A stretch of DNA of 64,000 bases from Pacificoceanicola sp049803835. Its GTDB lineage: Bacteria > Pseudomonadota > Alphaproteobacteria > Rhodobacterales > Rhodobacteraceae. Position 1 is the first letter of the stretch. Every line of letters starts with the position of its first letter. The DNA lies in the NCBI RefSeq assembly GCF_049803835.1, contig NZ_JBNAGK010000010.1, forward strand, positions 124,001 through 188,000, in the 5' to 3' direction. The position numbers and the translations under genes were made by a program. The notes below the pieces were generated by a model. The model did no database searches. It was given only the letters and a program-made list of their open reading frames with translations, and was not told the DNA's origin. Below, in pieces: positions 44,867 through 52,361 of this stretch.

Positions 44867-45841
44867 TCACCCTGAGCCGATCAGCGCCCCGGCAGCGAAG
44901 ACCAGCGCCCCGCCCAGCACCACCTGGAAGGCGGCGCGGAGGAAGGGGGTCTCCATCCATTTGTTCTGGATCCAGGCAATCGCCCAGAGTTCCACGAACA
45001 CCACGACAAAGGCGATGATCGTCGCCGTCCAGAAATGCGGGATCAGGTAGGGCAGGGCGTGGCCAAGACCGCCGAGCGCCGTCATCACTCCCGCCGCGAT
45101 GCCGCGCTTGATCGGGGAGCCGCGCCCGGAGAGCTGGCCGTCGTCCGAAGCCGCCTCGGTGAAGCCCATGGAGATGCCTGCGCCGACCGAGGCGGCGAGG
45201 CCGACGAGGAAGGTCGTCCAGGTGTCCTGCGTGGCAAAGGCGGTGGCGAAGATCGGCGCGAGGGTGGAGACGGAGCCATCCATCAGGCCCGCAAGTCCGG
45301 GCTGCACCCAGGTCAGCACGAACTGGCGGTGGGCGGTCATGCCCTCGCGTTCGAGGGCGTCGTCGTCGAGGTTTTCGCGCTCCAGCCTGTTGGCCGAATA
45401 CTGGTGTCCGGCTTCGGCGGCAGCGAGGTCGCCGAGCAGCTTTCGGGTGTCGGCGTCGGTGCTGCGCTTGGCCGCTTCGAGGTAGAAGTGCTCCGCGTCC
45501 TTTTCCATGTTCGCCGCTTCCTCGCGGATGCGTTCGATGCCGAGGTTCTCCATCAGCCAGACCGGGCGGCGGGCGTAGTACCCCGCCACATGCTCGCGCC
45601 GGATCAGCGGGATCACCTCGCCGAACCGCTTGCGGTGCAGGGAGATCAGCGCCTTGCGGTGCGTGTCTTCCTCGTGGGCCATGCCGTCGAAGACGGCGGC
45701 GGTGTCCGGAAAGTCGGTGCGCAGGCGCTCGGCATAGCTGCGGTAGATGCGGGCGTCGTCCTCCTCGGAGGAAATCGCCAGGGCCAGCACCTCTTGTTCG
45801 GTTAGGTCACGGAATTGTCGGCGGGAGGTCAGGAAACGCAT
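44867..45841 (-). CDS. mbfA: Membrane-bound ferritin/iron exporter MbfA
   Basis: This 324-residue protein has an N-terminal ferritin-like (rubrerythrin) domain with ExxH-type iron ligands (residues 20-165; MAHEEDTHRKAL, NMEKDAEHFYLEAAKR, AAAEAGHQYSANRL) and a C-terminal VIT1/CCC1-type membrane domain (about 180-324) with about five helices. This fusion is MbfA, which exports excess iron and limits peroxide damage in rhizobia and relatives. A perfect Irr-type box lies 13 bp upstream of the start, which fits repression by Irr when iron is scarce. Confidence 0.92.
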   Translation of the reverse strand: MRFLTSRRQFRDLTEQEVLALAISSEEDDARIYRSYAERLRTDFPDTAAVFDGMAHEEDTHRKALISLHRKRFGEVIPLIRREHVAGYYARRPVWLMENLGIERIREEAANMEKDAEHFYLEAAKRSTDADTRKLLGDLAAAEAGHQYSANRLERENLDDDALEREGMTAHRQFVLTWVQPGLAGLMDGSVSTLAPIFATAFATQDTWTTFLVGLAASVGAGISMGFTEAASDDGQLSGRGSPIKRGIAAGVMTALGGLGHALPYLIPHFWTATIIAFVVVFVELWAIAWIQNKWMETPFLRAAFQVVLGGALVFAAGALIGSG

Positions 45842-45853
45842 GGAAGCCCTCTT

Positions 45854-45894
45854 TTAGAATAATTCTAATTTAATGGCATCCATTCTGGGTGCAA
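45854..45894 (-). promoter_or_regulatory. Irr-type iron control element overlapping the mbfA promoter
   Basis: TTAGAAT-a-ATTCTAA (45854-45868) is a perfect palindrome matching the ICE/Irr-box form TTnGAAnnnTTCnAA. On the minus strand, TTGCAC (45894-45889) and TAAATT (45872-45867) with 16-bp spacing form a promoter candidate, so bound Irr would sit over the -10 and start site. Confidence 0.78.
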
Positions 45895-45905
45895 GATCAG
45901 AAAAG

Positions 45906-45979
45906 TGAACCGATCAGTTCAGAATGCACTTGCGAATCTGAACCATCCGGTTTAGATAACTGAACGAAGCAGTTCAGTT
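45906..45979. promoter_or_regulatory. Cluster of three TetR-type operators with promoter of the small peptide gene
   Basis: Three sites of the form CTGAAC-N6-GTTCAG are present: 45906-45921 (TGAAC-N6-GTTCA), 45938-45955 (CTGAACC-atcc-GGTTTAG, one mismatch) and 45958-45979 (AACTGAAC-N6-GTTCAGTT, perfect). The second lies between TTGCGA (45930-45935) and TAGATA (45953-45958), a -35/-10 pair with 17-bp spacing pointing to the peptide gene at 45994. The third follows the -10. This is the layout of a tightly repressed promoter. Confidence 0.72.
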
Positions 45980-45993
45980 TTGGAGTGAAACCC

Positions 45994-46155
45994 ATGAAAT
46001 CCTTCGCTTATGCTCTCGTCCTGACCCTTGGTGCCTCTGCCGCGATGGCCGGTGTTCCGACCATGTCCCTGCCGGACCTGACCTTCCCGCCGAAGCATCC
46101 GGACGTTTCGACACAGGGCTGTATCCCGACGACCGCCGAAACCCAGTGCAAGTGA
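45994..46155 (+). CDS. Small secreted peptide (53 residues)
   Basis: The frame encodes a signal peptide (MKSFAYALVLTLGASAAMA) followed by a mature peptide of about 34 residues that is rich in Pro and Thr and has two cysteines (TQGCIPT and TQCK, nine residues apart) which could form a loop. No known family is recognised. It is transcribed toward tetR and preceded by three TetR-type palindromes, one of them inside its predicted promoter, so it looks like the repressor's main target. A stop follows at 46153-46155, and the tetR promoter starts right after. It may be a stress-induced envelope peptide. Confidence 0.6.
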   Translation: MKSFAYALVLTLGASAAMAGVPTMSLPDLTFPPKHPDVSTQGCIPTTAETQCK

Positions 46156-46165
46156 GCGCCATCGC

Positions 46166-46195
46166 TTGCCGGTACTGAACCGAACGGTTTATACT
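46166..46195 (+). promoter_or_regulatory. tetR promoter with embedded operator
   Basis: TTGCCG (46166-46171) and TATACT (46190-46195) with 18-bp spacing make a good promoter. The palindrome CTGAACC-gaac-GGTTTAT (46175-46192) fills the spacer and reaches the -10, so the repressor should block its own gene. Confidence 0.72.
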
Positions 46196-46214
46196 GCCGG
46201 AATGGGATGTATTC

Positions 46215-46829
46215 ATGAACACTGAAGCCGTTGTCCGAAAAGGGCGCAAGTTCGACCAGGTGCTGGAAGGCGCGCGGGAAATCTTCCTGCGCGACGGCTT
46301 CGAGGGCGCGTCCGTCGACGAGATCGCCAAGGCGGCGGGCGTGTCCAAGGCCACGCTCTACAGCTACTTTCCCGACAAGCGGCTGCTGTTCCTCGAAGTG
46401 ACCTCGGCCCAATGCTGCCGCCAGGCGGATGAAGCGCTCGGCACGATGGACTTCACCTGCCCGCCCCGCGTCGTCCTGCGCGAGGCGGCGCAGCGCTTTC
46501 TCGGCTTCATCTATTCGGAGATGGGCCAGCGCATCTTCCGCATCTGCGTCGGGGAGGCGGACCGCTTCCCGGAGTTGGGGCGGCAGTTCTACCAGAGTGG
46601 CCCGATGACCATGCGCCGGGCCCTGACGGCCTATCTCGCGCAGGCCACCGCGCGGGGGGAGTTGCAGATCGAGGACATGGACCTCGCCGCGGACCAGTTC
46701 GCGGAGCTGTGCAAGGCTGACCTCTGGACCCGGCTGATCTTCGGCGTGCAGACCGAATTCGAACAGGCCGAGGTTGACCGCATCGTCGAGGGTGCTATCG
46801 ACACCTTCATGGCACGCTACGGCGCCTGA
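46215..46829 (+). CDS. TetR/AcrR-family transcriptional repressor
   Basis: This 204-residue protein has an N-terminal TetR helix-turn-helix (residues 15-60; AREIFLRDGFEGASVDEIA, AGVSKATLYSYFPDKRLLF) and a larger ligand-binding C-terminal domain similar to the AefR type (FRICVGEADRFPELGRQFYQ). The palindromes in its own promoter, ahead of the small peptide and ahead of the tolC-like gene are its likely operators. The inducer is unknown. The formaldehyde-detoxification gene fghA follows 36 bp after its stop and may be read through. Confidence 0.9.
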   Translation: MNTEAVVRKGRKFDQVLEGAREIFLRDGFEGASVDEIAKAAGVSKATLYSYFPDKRLLFLEVTSAQCCRQADEALGTMDFTCPPRVVLREAAQRFLGFIYSEMGQRIFRICVGEADRFPELGRQFYQSGPMTMRRALTAYLAQATARGELQIEDMDLAADQFAELCKADLWTRLIFGVQTEFEQAEVDRIVEGAIDTFMARYGA

Positions 46830-46865
46830 CGTCTCCCCGGGGGCGCAGGCCCCATGGAGGACGAT

Positions 46866-47696
46866 ATGGAAACCAGATCGGAAAACACCTGTTTCGGCGG
46901 CACGCAGGGGGTCTATACCCATGCGTCGGACGTCTGCGGCTGCGACATGACCTTCGGGTTGTTCCTGCCGGAGGCGGCGAAGACCGGCCCGGTGCCGGTG
47001 CTGTGGTATCTCTCTGGCCTCACCTGCACCCATGAAAACGCCATGACCAAGGCGGCAGCGCAGGGTTGGGCGGATGAGGCGGGCATCGCCGTGGTCTTCC
47101 CGGACACCTCGCCGCGCGGCGAGGGCGTGGCCAATGACGAGGCCTATGACCTCGGGCAGGGCGCGGGGTTCTATGTCAACGCCACGCAGGACCCGTGGAA
47201 GCCGCATTTCCGGATGTGGGATTACATCGCCGACGAATTGCCCGCCCTGCTGGCCGAGCACTTCCCGCTCGACATGGAGCGGCAGGCGATCACCGGGCAT
47301 TCCATGGGTGGTCACGGCGCTTTGACCCTGGCGATGAATTTGCCGGGGCGGTTCCGGTCGCTGTCTGCCTTCGCGCCGATTGCCAACCCGACGAAAAGCG
47401 ACTGGGGCCGCAAGCAGTTCAGCGCCTACCTTGGTTCGGATGAGGCCGCCTGGGCGAAGCATGATGCGTCGCTGCTCATGGCCGAAAAGGGCTTCGACGG
47501 GCCGGTGCTCATTGACCAGGGCACGAAGGACCAGTTCCTCGATCTGCTGAAGCCCGAAGCGCTGGCGCAGGCGATGGTGGCGCGGCGGCAGAAGGGCGCG
47601 TTCCGGATGCAGGGTGGCTTCGACCATTCCTACTTCTTCATGATGAGCTTCATGGAAGAGCATATCGCCTTCCACGCCGAGGCGCTCTACGCGTGA
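46866..47696 (+). CDS. fghA: S-formylglutathione hydrolase
   Basis: This 276-residue esterase-D-type alpha/beta-hydrolase has the nucleophile motif GHSMGGHGAL, the oxyanion region WYLSGLTCTHENAM, PDTSPRGEG, and a late GGFDHSYFF carrying the catalytic His. It hydrolyses S-formylglutathione to formate and glutathione in glutathione-dependent formaldehyde oxidation. GGAGG lies 5 bp ahead of the ATG at 46866, so the ATG at 46854 is unlikely. Its stop overlaps the GTG start of the next gene by 4 bp. No glutathione-dependent formaldehyde dehydrogenase gene is in the window. Confidence 0.94.
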   Translation: METRSENTCFGGTQGVYTHASDVCGCDMTFGLFLPEAAKTGPVPVLWYLSGLTCTHENAMTKAAAQGWADEAGIAVVFPDTSPRGEGVANDEAYDLGQGAGFYVNATQDPWKPHFRMWDYIADELPALLAEHFPLDMERQAITGHSMGGHGALTLAMNLPGRFRSLSAFAPIANPTKSDWGRKQFSAYLGSDEAAWAKHDASLLMAEKGFDGPVLIDQGTKDQFLDLLKPEALAQAMVARRQKGAFRMQGGFDHSYFFMMSFMEEHIAFHAEALYA

Positions 47697-48145
47697 CGAC
47701 GCTCTACATCGACGCGGACGCCTGCCCGGTGAAAGAGGAAGCCGAGCGGGTGGCGACGCGGCACAGGCTGCCGATGAAGCTGGTCGCGAACGGCGGGCTG
47801 CGCCCCTCGCGCAACCCGTTCGTGGAGCTGGTCATCGTGCCCGATGGCCCGGACGTGGCCGACATGTGGATCGCGGAGCGGGCCAAGGCCGGTGACGTGG
47901 TGGTGACGGCGGACATGCCTTTGGCGGCGAAATGCGTGGCTGCGGGCGCGCAGGTGCTGCGCCACGACGGGTCTGTCCTGGACGAGAAGAACATCGGCCA
48001 GCAGCTTGCCATGCGCGACTTGATGGCGGACCTGCGCTCCGCCGATCCGTTCCGGCAAGGGGGCGGCAAGAGCTTTTCCAAGGCGGACCGGAGCCGCTTT
48101 CTCGACGCGCTGGAGCGGGCGATCCGCAAGGCGAAGGGGGTCTGA
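47693..48145 (+). CDS. YaiI/YqxD (DUF188) family protein
   Basis: This 150-residue protein shows the family signature: LYIDADACPVKEE at the N terminus, DMWIAERAKAGDVVVTADMPLAA in the middle, and RQGGGKSFSKADRSRF near the end. It looks like a PIN-domain-like putative nuclease with conserved Asp residues; the substrate is not known. It starts with GTG overlapping the fghA stop and abuts the HAD gene, so the three form a coupled unit. Confidence 0.9.
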   Translation: MTTLYIDADACPVKEEAERVATRHRLPMKLVANGGLRPSRNPFVELVIVPDGPDVADMWIAERAKAGDVVVTADMPLAAKCVAAGAQVLRHDGSVLDEKNIGQQLAMRDLMADLRSADPFRQGGGKSFSKADRSRFLDALERAIRKAKGV

Positions 48146-48766
48146 ATGACGGTTGAAGCGGTGGTGTTCGACATCGGCAACGTGCTGATCGAGTGGCAGC
48201 CGGAGCGGTATTTCGACCGGGTGTTCGGGGAGGAGCGCCGCCGTGCGATGTTCGCGGAGGTCGACCTGCACGGCATGAACGACCTGATCGACACCGGGCA
48301 TGATTTCCGCGAGACGGTCTATGGCTGGGCGGCGAAGTACCCGCATTGGGAGGAGATGATCCGGCACTGGCACGACCATTGGCTGGACCTCGCGACGCCT
48401 GCGATCCCGCATTCGGTGCGTTTGCTCCGGGCGTTGAAAGCCAAGGGCATCCCGGTCTTTGCCCTGACGAATTTCGGCATCGGGACCTGGAAGATCGCGA
48501 CGCCGCGGTATGATTTCCTGACCGAGTTCGACATCGCCTTCGTCAGCGGGTACATGGGCGTGATCAAGCCCGATCCGGCGATTTACGCCATGGTGGAGGA
48601 AGGCTGCGGCTTTCCGCCCGACAGTCTGCTTTTCGCCGACGACCGCGCCGAGAATATCGCGGCGGCGAAGGCGCGGGGCTGGCAGGGGCATGTGTTCCAA
48701 GGCCCGCAGGGCTGGGCCGAGTGTCTTGTCGGACACGGGTTGCTGACGGAAAAAGAGGCGCTCTAG
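48146..48766 (+). CDS. HAD-superfamily phosphatase (YihX-like)
   Basis: This 206-residue class IA HAD protein has motif I FDIGNVLIEW, motif II ALTNFG, a Lys in GVIKPDPAIY, and motif IV FADDRAENI. The N in DIGN instead of the second Asp matches the YihX/epoxide-hydrolase-N-type subgroup. It is likely to dephosphorylate a small sugar phosphate; the substrate is not known. It starts directly at the stop of the DUF188 gene. Confidence 0.87.
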   Translation: MTVEAVVFDIGNVLIEWQPERYFDRVFGEERRRAMFAEVDLHGMNDLIDTGHDFRETVYGWAAKYPHWEEMIRHWHDHWLDLATPAIPHSVRLLRALKAKGIPVFALTNFGIGTWKIATPRYDFLTEFDIAFVSGYMGVIKPDPAIYAMVEEGCGFPPDSLLFADDRAENIAAAKARGWQGHVFQGPQGWAECLVGHGLLTEKEAL

Positions 48767-48834
48767 GGCGCTGGCAGAATATCCTGCATCGCAACCTCGG
48801 TGTGAAAGCGCCGATCCGAGGGGTGGCGCAATCG

Positions 48835-48914
48835 CGCCGCGTCACGCCAAAGGCGTGCCTCCGGCACGACGGGGGCGGATCATGCCGGAGGCATGCCTTC
48901 GGCATGACGCGGCG
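48835..48914. repeat. Long imperfect palindrome made of small hairpins
   Basis: The 36-bp left arm (48835-48870) and right arm (48879-48914) are inverted copies with few mismatches: each carries CGCCGCGTCA followed by short perfect stems such as CATGCC-tt-CGGCATG and CGTGCC-tc-CGGCACG-type units. It sits between the convergent HAD and MFS genes and could end transcription from both sides. The structure resembles REP/BIME-like repeats, which usually occur in many copies per genome. Confidence 0.65.
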
Positions 48915-48972
48915 GAACGCTGCGCGTCCCGCTGGAGCTCCAATGGCAGCGTGACGGCAGGATGTCGATTCC

Positions 48973-50226
48973 TTACTCCGCCGGGACCACAATCGGCGCG
49001 GGTTTCTTCTCCTTGATGGGAAGATGCACCAACGCACTCAAGGCCCCGACGCCGACGCCGATCCACCAGACGGCGGTATAGTTGCCGTACATGTCATAGA
49101 ATCGCCCGCCGAGCCAGACGCCCATGAAGCCGCCGATCTGGTGGCTCAGGAAGACGAGGCCGTAGAGTGTGCCCATGTACCGCAGCCCGTAGAGATGCGC
49201 GATCAACCCGCTGGTGAGCGGCACCGTGGCCAGCCAGAGCGCCCCCATGACGGCAGAGAAGATCATCACCGAAAGCGGTGTGATCGGCAGAAGGATGAAG
49301 AGCGCGGCGGCGATGGTGCGGCCAGTGTAGATGCCCGCGAGGAGGTATTTCTTCGTGTACTTCTTGCCGAGCCAACCGGCGGTCAGCGTACCGACCACGT
49401 TGAACAGGCCGATGAGCGAGATCGAGACCGCGCCGAGGGCGGAGGTCGTGGTGATGCCGATGTTCGCCAGCAGGCCCCCCGCCATGATCGGCGAGCACAG
49501 CTCCGTCACGAAGGCCGGGAAGTGCGCGGTGATGAAGGCAAGCTGGTAGCCGCAGCTGAAGAAGCCGATGAAGATCAGGCCGAAGCTCGGGTCTTTCAAA
49601 GCCTTGCGCAGCGCCTCGCCCATGGTCTGCTCGACCAGCTCGGCGGCCTTCTCGGGCCGCGCGGGGGCACGCATGAAGGGCAGAAGCAGGATGGCGCAGA
49701 GGATGATGCCCGCGAAGGTGACGAAGACCATCTGCCAGGGCATGACGCTCAGCAGCCCTTCGGCCAGCGGCGCCCCGAGCACCTGACCGGCGCTGCCGGC
49801 GGCGGTGGTGATGGCGAGGCTCATGGAGCGGTTCTCGTCGGAGGCGGCGCGGCCCACCACGGCGAGGATCACGCCAAACCCGGTGCCCGCAATGCCGAAG
49901 CCGACCAGGACTTCGGACAATTGCATGGAAACCGGGCTGAGCGCGAAACCGGACCAGACGAGGCCGGCGGCATAGACGATGGCCCCGAGGAAGATCGCCT
50001 TGCGGTCACCGATCTTCTCCGCCAGCGCACCAAAGAGCGGCTGGCCGATGCCCCAGAACAGGTTCTGGATGGCGATGGCGAAGCTGAACTCGCTCCTCAA
50101 CCAGCCATATTCCTCTGCAATCGGGATCTGGAACACGCCGAAGCTGGCGCGGACGGCAAAGGAAATCAGGATGATGAGACAGCCGGTGACGAGCACGGGC
50201 GTGAAGAGGGGGGCGCGTTCTTGCAT
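48973..50226 (-). CDS. MFS transporter
   Basis: This 417-residue protein has twelve membrane segments with the MFS loop motif between helices 2 and 3 (GALAEKIGDRKAI) and a central cytoplasmic loop (about residues 195-225). It resembles the oxalate/formate-antiporter-like subgroup of carboxylate carriers (RASFGVFQIPIAEEYGW, VFLSHQIGGFMGVWLGG). The substrate is unknown. It is divergent from the AFG1 gene. Confidence 0.88.
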   Translation of the reverse strand: MQERAPLFTPVLVTGCLIILISFAVRASFGVFQIPIAEEYGWLRSEFSFAIAIQNLFWGIGQPLFGALAEKIGDRKAIFLGAIVYAAGLVWSGFALSPVSMQLSEVLVGFGIAGTGFGVILAVVGRAASDENRSMSLAITTAAGSAGQVLGAPLAEGLLSVMPWQMVFVTFAGIILCAILLLPFMRAPARPEKAAELVEQTMGEALRKALKDPSFGLIFIGFFSCGYQLAFITAHFPAFVTELCSPIMAGGLLANIGITTTSALGAVSISLIGLFNVVGTLTAGWLGKKYTKKYLLAGIYTGRTIAAALFILLPITPLSVMIFSAVMGALWLATVPLTSGLIAHLYGLRYMGTLYGLVFLSHQIGGFMGVWLGGRFYDMYGNYTAVWWIGVGVGALSALVHLPIKEKKPAPIVVPAE

Positions 50227-50366
50227 GGCAAATGACCTTTCGACGCTTCTGCATGGCGCGAAATGAACAGCCCGTCAATTCAGCGTGTTTGAACAGTCGC
50301 ATTGCGTTTCGTGATAGGGCAACTGGTGGCTACACAAACGGCATACAACGGTCTACATGCGACTCC

Positions 50367-51434
50367 ATGACAAGCGTTCAGGACACATACGACAGCCGCG
50401 TGGCGGCAGGCACCCTCAAGCGCGACGAGGCGCAGCTCGGCGTCCTGCCGGAACTGGAACGGGTGCGGGCGGAGGTGGCCGCGCCCGCGCCGAAGAAGGG
50501 CTTCTTCCGCAAGGCACCGGAGCCGCCGAAGGGGTTGTACATCTGGGGCGGGGTCGGGCGGGGCAAGTCCATGCTGATGGATCTGTTCGTCGACACGCTG
50601 GAGGTGCCTGCCCGCCGCGTGCATTTCCACGCCTTCATGCAGGAGGTGCAGGGCGAGATCCACAAACTGCGCAAGCAGGGCGTGGAGGACCCGATCAAGC
50701 CGGTGGCGCAAGCGGTCAGCGATGCCGTACGGGTGTTGGCCTTCGACGAGATGCAGATCACCGACATCGCCGACGCCATGATCGTCGGGCGTCTGTTCGA
50801 GCAGATGATGGCGGCGGGCACGGTGATCGTGACCACGTCGAACAGGGTCCCGGACGACCTTTACAAGGACGGGTTGAACCGGGGACTCTTCCTGCCGTTC
50901 ATCGCGCTCCTGAAGGAGAAGATGGTGGTGCACGAGCTGGCCTCCGAGCGGGACCACCGGCAGGACAGGCTGTCCGGGGAGACGGTGTTCTTCACCCCGG
51001 CGGGGGCGGAGTCGCGCAAGGCGATCGACCTGATCTGGGACGAATTGAGCCACGGCAGGGACGCGCCGCATACGCTGCACGTCAAGGGGCGCGACCTCGT
51101 GCTGGAGCGGTACAGCAATGGCATGGCGCGGGCGACATTCTACCAACTGTGCGGCCAGATGCTCGGACCGGGGGATTACCTCGCCATCGCGGAGGCTGTC
51201 CGGGTGCTGGTGCTGGAGGACATCCCGTTGCTGTCGCGGCAGAACTTCAACGAAGCGAAGCGTTTCGTCACGCTGATTGACGCTTTGTATGAAGCGAAAG
51301 TGCGGCTGATCGCCAGCGCGGCGGCGGAGCCGGAGATGCTCTATGTCGAGGGCCCCGGCAGTTTCGAGTTCGAACGCACCGCCAGCCGCCTGCGCGAAAT
51401 GCAGGATGCGGATTGGGGCCGGGCCACCGCGTGA
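50367..51434 (+). CDS. zapE: AFG1/ZapE family ATPase
   Basis: This 355-residue P-loop protein has Walker A GGVGRGKS (near residue 58), the Walker B-like LAFDEMQITDIADAM, TTSNRVPDDLYKDGL and a C-terminal sensor region, as in AFG1 of mitochondria and ZapE of E. coli. ZapE destabilises FtsZ during division under stress; AFG1 helps mitochondrial protein quality control. The start at 50367 gives a normal N terminus (MTSVQDTYDSRVAAG); upstream in-frame sequence overlaps the noncoding gap. The symbol follows the E. coli name. Confidence 0.9.
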   Translation: MTSVQDTYDSRVAAGTLKRDEAQLGVLPELERVRAEVAAPAPKKGFFRKAPEPPKGLYIWGGVGRGKSMLMDLFVDTLEVPARRVHFHAFMQEVQGEIHKLRKQGVEDPIKPVAQAVSDAVRVLAFDEMQITDIADAMIVGRLFEQMMAAGTVIVTTSNRVPDDLYKDGLNRGLFLPFIALLKEKMVVHELASERDHRQDRLSGETVFFTPAGAESRKAIDLIWDELSHGRDAPHTLHVKGRDLVLERYSNGMARATFYQLCGQMLGPGDYLAIAEAVRVLVLEDIPLLSRQNFNEAKRFVTLIDALYEAKVRLIASAAAEPEMLYVEGPGSFEFERTASRLREMQDADWGRATA

Positions 51435-51460
51435 AAAAAAGGGGAGCCCGAAGGCCCCCC
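51434..51460 (-). terminator. Rho-independent terminator of the LysM gene
   Basis: On the minus strand, GGGG(g)GCC-ttcg-GGC(t)CCCC is followed by seven T. It lies about 40 bp past the stop of the LysM gene and directly abuts the AFG1 stop codon on the other strand. Confidence 0.8.
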
Positions 51461-51498
51461 ATGCTGCTCGTTATGGATTGGTCTTACTGCCTGATTGT

Positions 51499-52155
51499 CT
51501 AGGTTCCCGGGATCGTCAGCACCATGCCGGCCCGGAGGTCCGACGGCTCGGACAGCTGGTCCGGATTGGCGTCGATGATCTGGAAATAGGCGACCGTCGT
51601 GCCGTAGAAGCGGAAGGCGATGCCGGGCAGGCTGTCGCCCGGCTTGACGGTGTATTGCTGGCCCGCCGGCTTCTGCGGTGCGGGGGTGGCTTCGACGGCT
51701 GCCGGTGCGGGTGCGAGGTTGGCTTCCTGCTGCTGTGGCTCCGTCGCAGCGGCGGCGGCGGTGCGCGGCTTGGCGGCCTTCATTTCCTGCAGGATGCCGT
51801 AGCTCATGGCGCGCATCTGCTCCATCGCGTCGCCGCTCGGCACGGGCCGGGGCGCCGGTTCGCTTTTGGCCACGGCGACGGGCTGCGGCGCGGGGGCTGG
51901 CTCGGGCTGCGGGGCCGGGGTTGCGACAACGACGGGTTCTGGCGCCGGTTCCGGCATTGCATTGACCGGCTTTGCAGTTACGGGTTGCGCCAGCGCGGGC
52001 TGCGGCACGGCGGGCGTCAGGCCGAGAAGGCTCGGCTCGCCGCGGCTGACCTCGTTGTAATCGCTGGTTTCATCGGGGAGCGGACCGAGTCCGAACCAGA
52101 GCAGACCAAGCGTGGCTGCAATGAACGCGGTGCCGTAGAGCGCCTGTTTCATCAT
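51499..52155 (-). CDS. LysM-domain protein with membrane anchor and Pro/Ala-rich linker
   Basis: This 218-residue protein has an N-terminal hydrophobic segment (residues 5-24, YGTAFIAATLGLLWFGLGPL), a long Ala/Pro/Glu linker (about 40-165), and a C-terminal LysM domain (about 168-216; YTVKPGDSLPGIAFRFYG ... DLRAGMVLTIPG). It probably binds peptidoglycan while anchored in the inner membrane. A second gene of the same design lies upstream. It has its own promoter candidate and terminator. Confidence 0.87.
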   Translation of the reverse strand: MMKQALYGTAFIAATLGLLWFGLGPLPDETSDYNEVSRGEPSLLGLTPAVPQPALAQPVTAKPVNAMPEPAPEPVVVATPAPQPEPAPAPQPVAVAKSEPAPRPVPSGDAMEQMRAMSYGILQEMKAAKPRTAAAAATEPQQQEANLAPAPAAVEATPAPQKPAGQQYTVKPGDSLPGIAFRFYGTTVAYFQIIDANPDQLSEPSDLRAGMVLTIPGT

Positions 52156-52270
52156 GCCCCTGCACCCGGTCCGGATACAGCAATCCCGTCACGCACGATC
52201 GCGCAGGCAAGCATCATGATCTGTCCCCCGTGGTACGCCGTCAGTGGCAGTGCGGTGTACTCTATCGAGG

Positions 52271-52326
52271 GTTATAGGCGAATCGGGTTCAGGCAGTCAA
52301 CATCTAGTAGTAGTGTCAACACCTAG
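52271..52326 (-). promoter_or_regulatory. Promoter and direct repeat ahead of the first LysM gene
   Basis: On the minus strand, TTGACT (52300-52295) and TATAAC (52276-52271) with 18-bp spacing form a promoter about 115 bp ahead of the start codon. The direct repeat TCAACATCTAG (52297-52307) / TCAACACCTAG (52316-52326), with a 19-bp period, covers the -35 and the sequence upstream, and could bind an activator. Confidence 0.55.
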
Positions 52327-52361
52327 ATTTCGCTAAGGCAATGATCCGCAAGAGATAGCGG

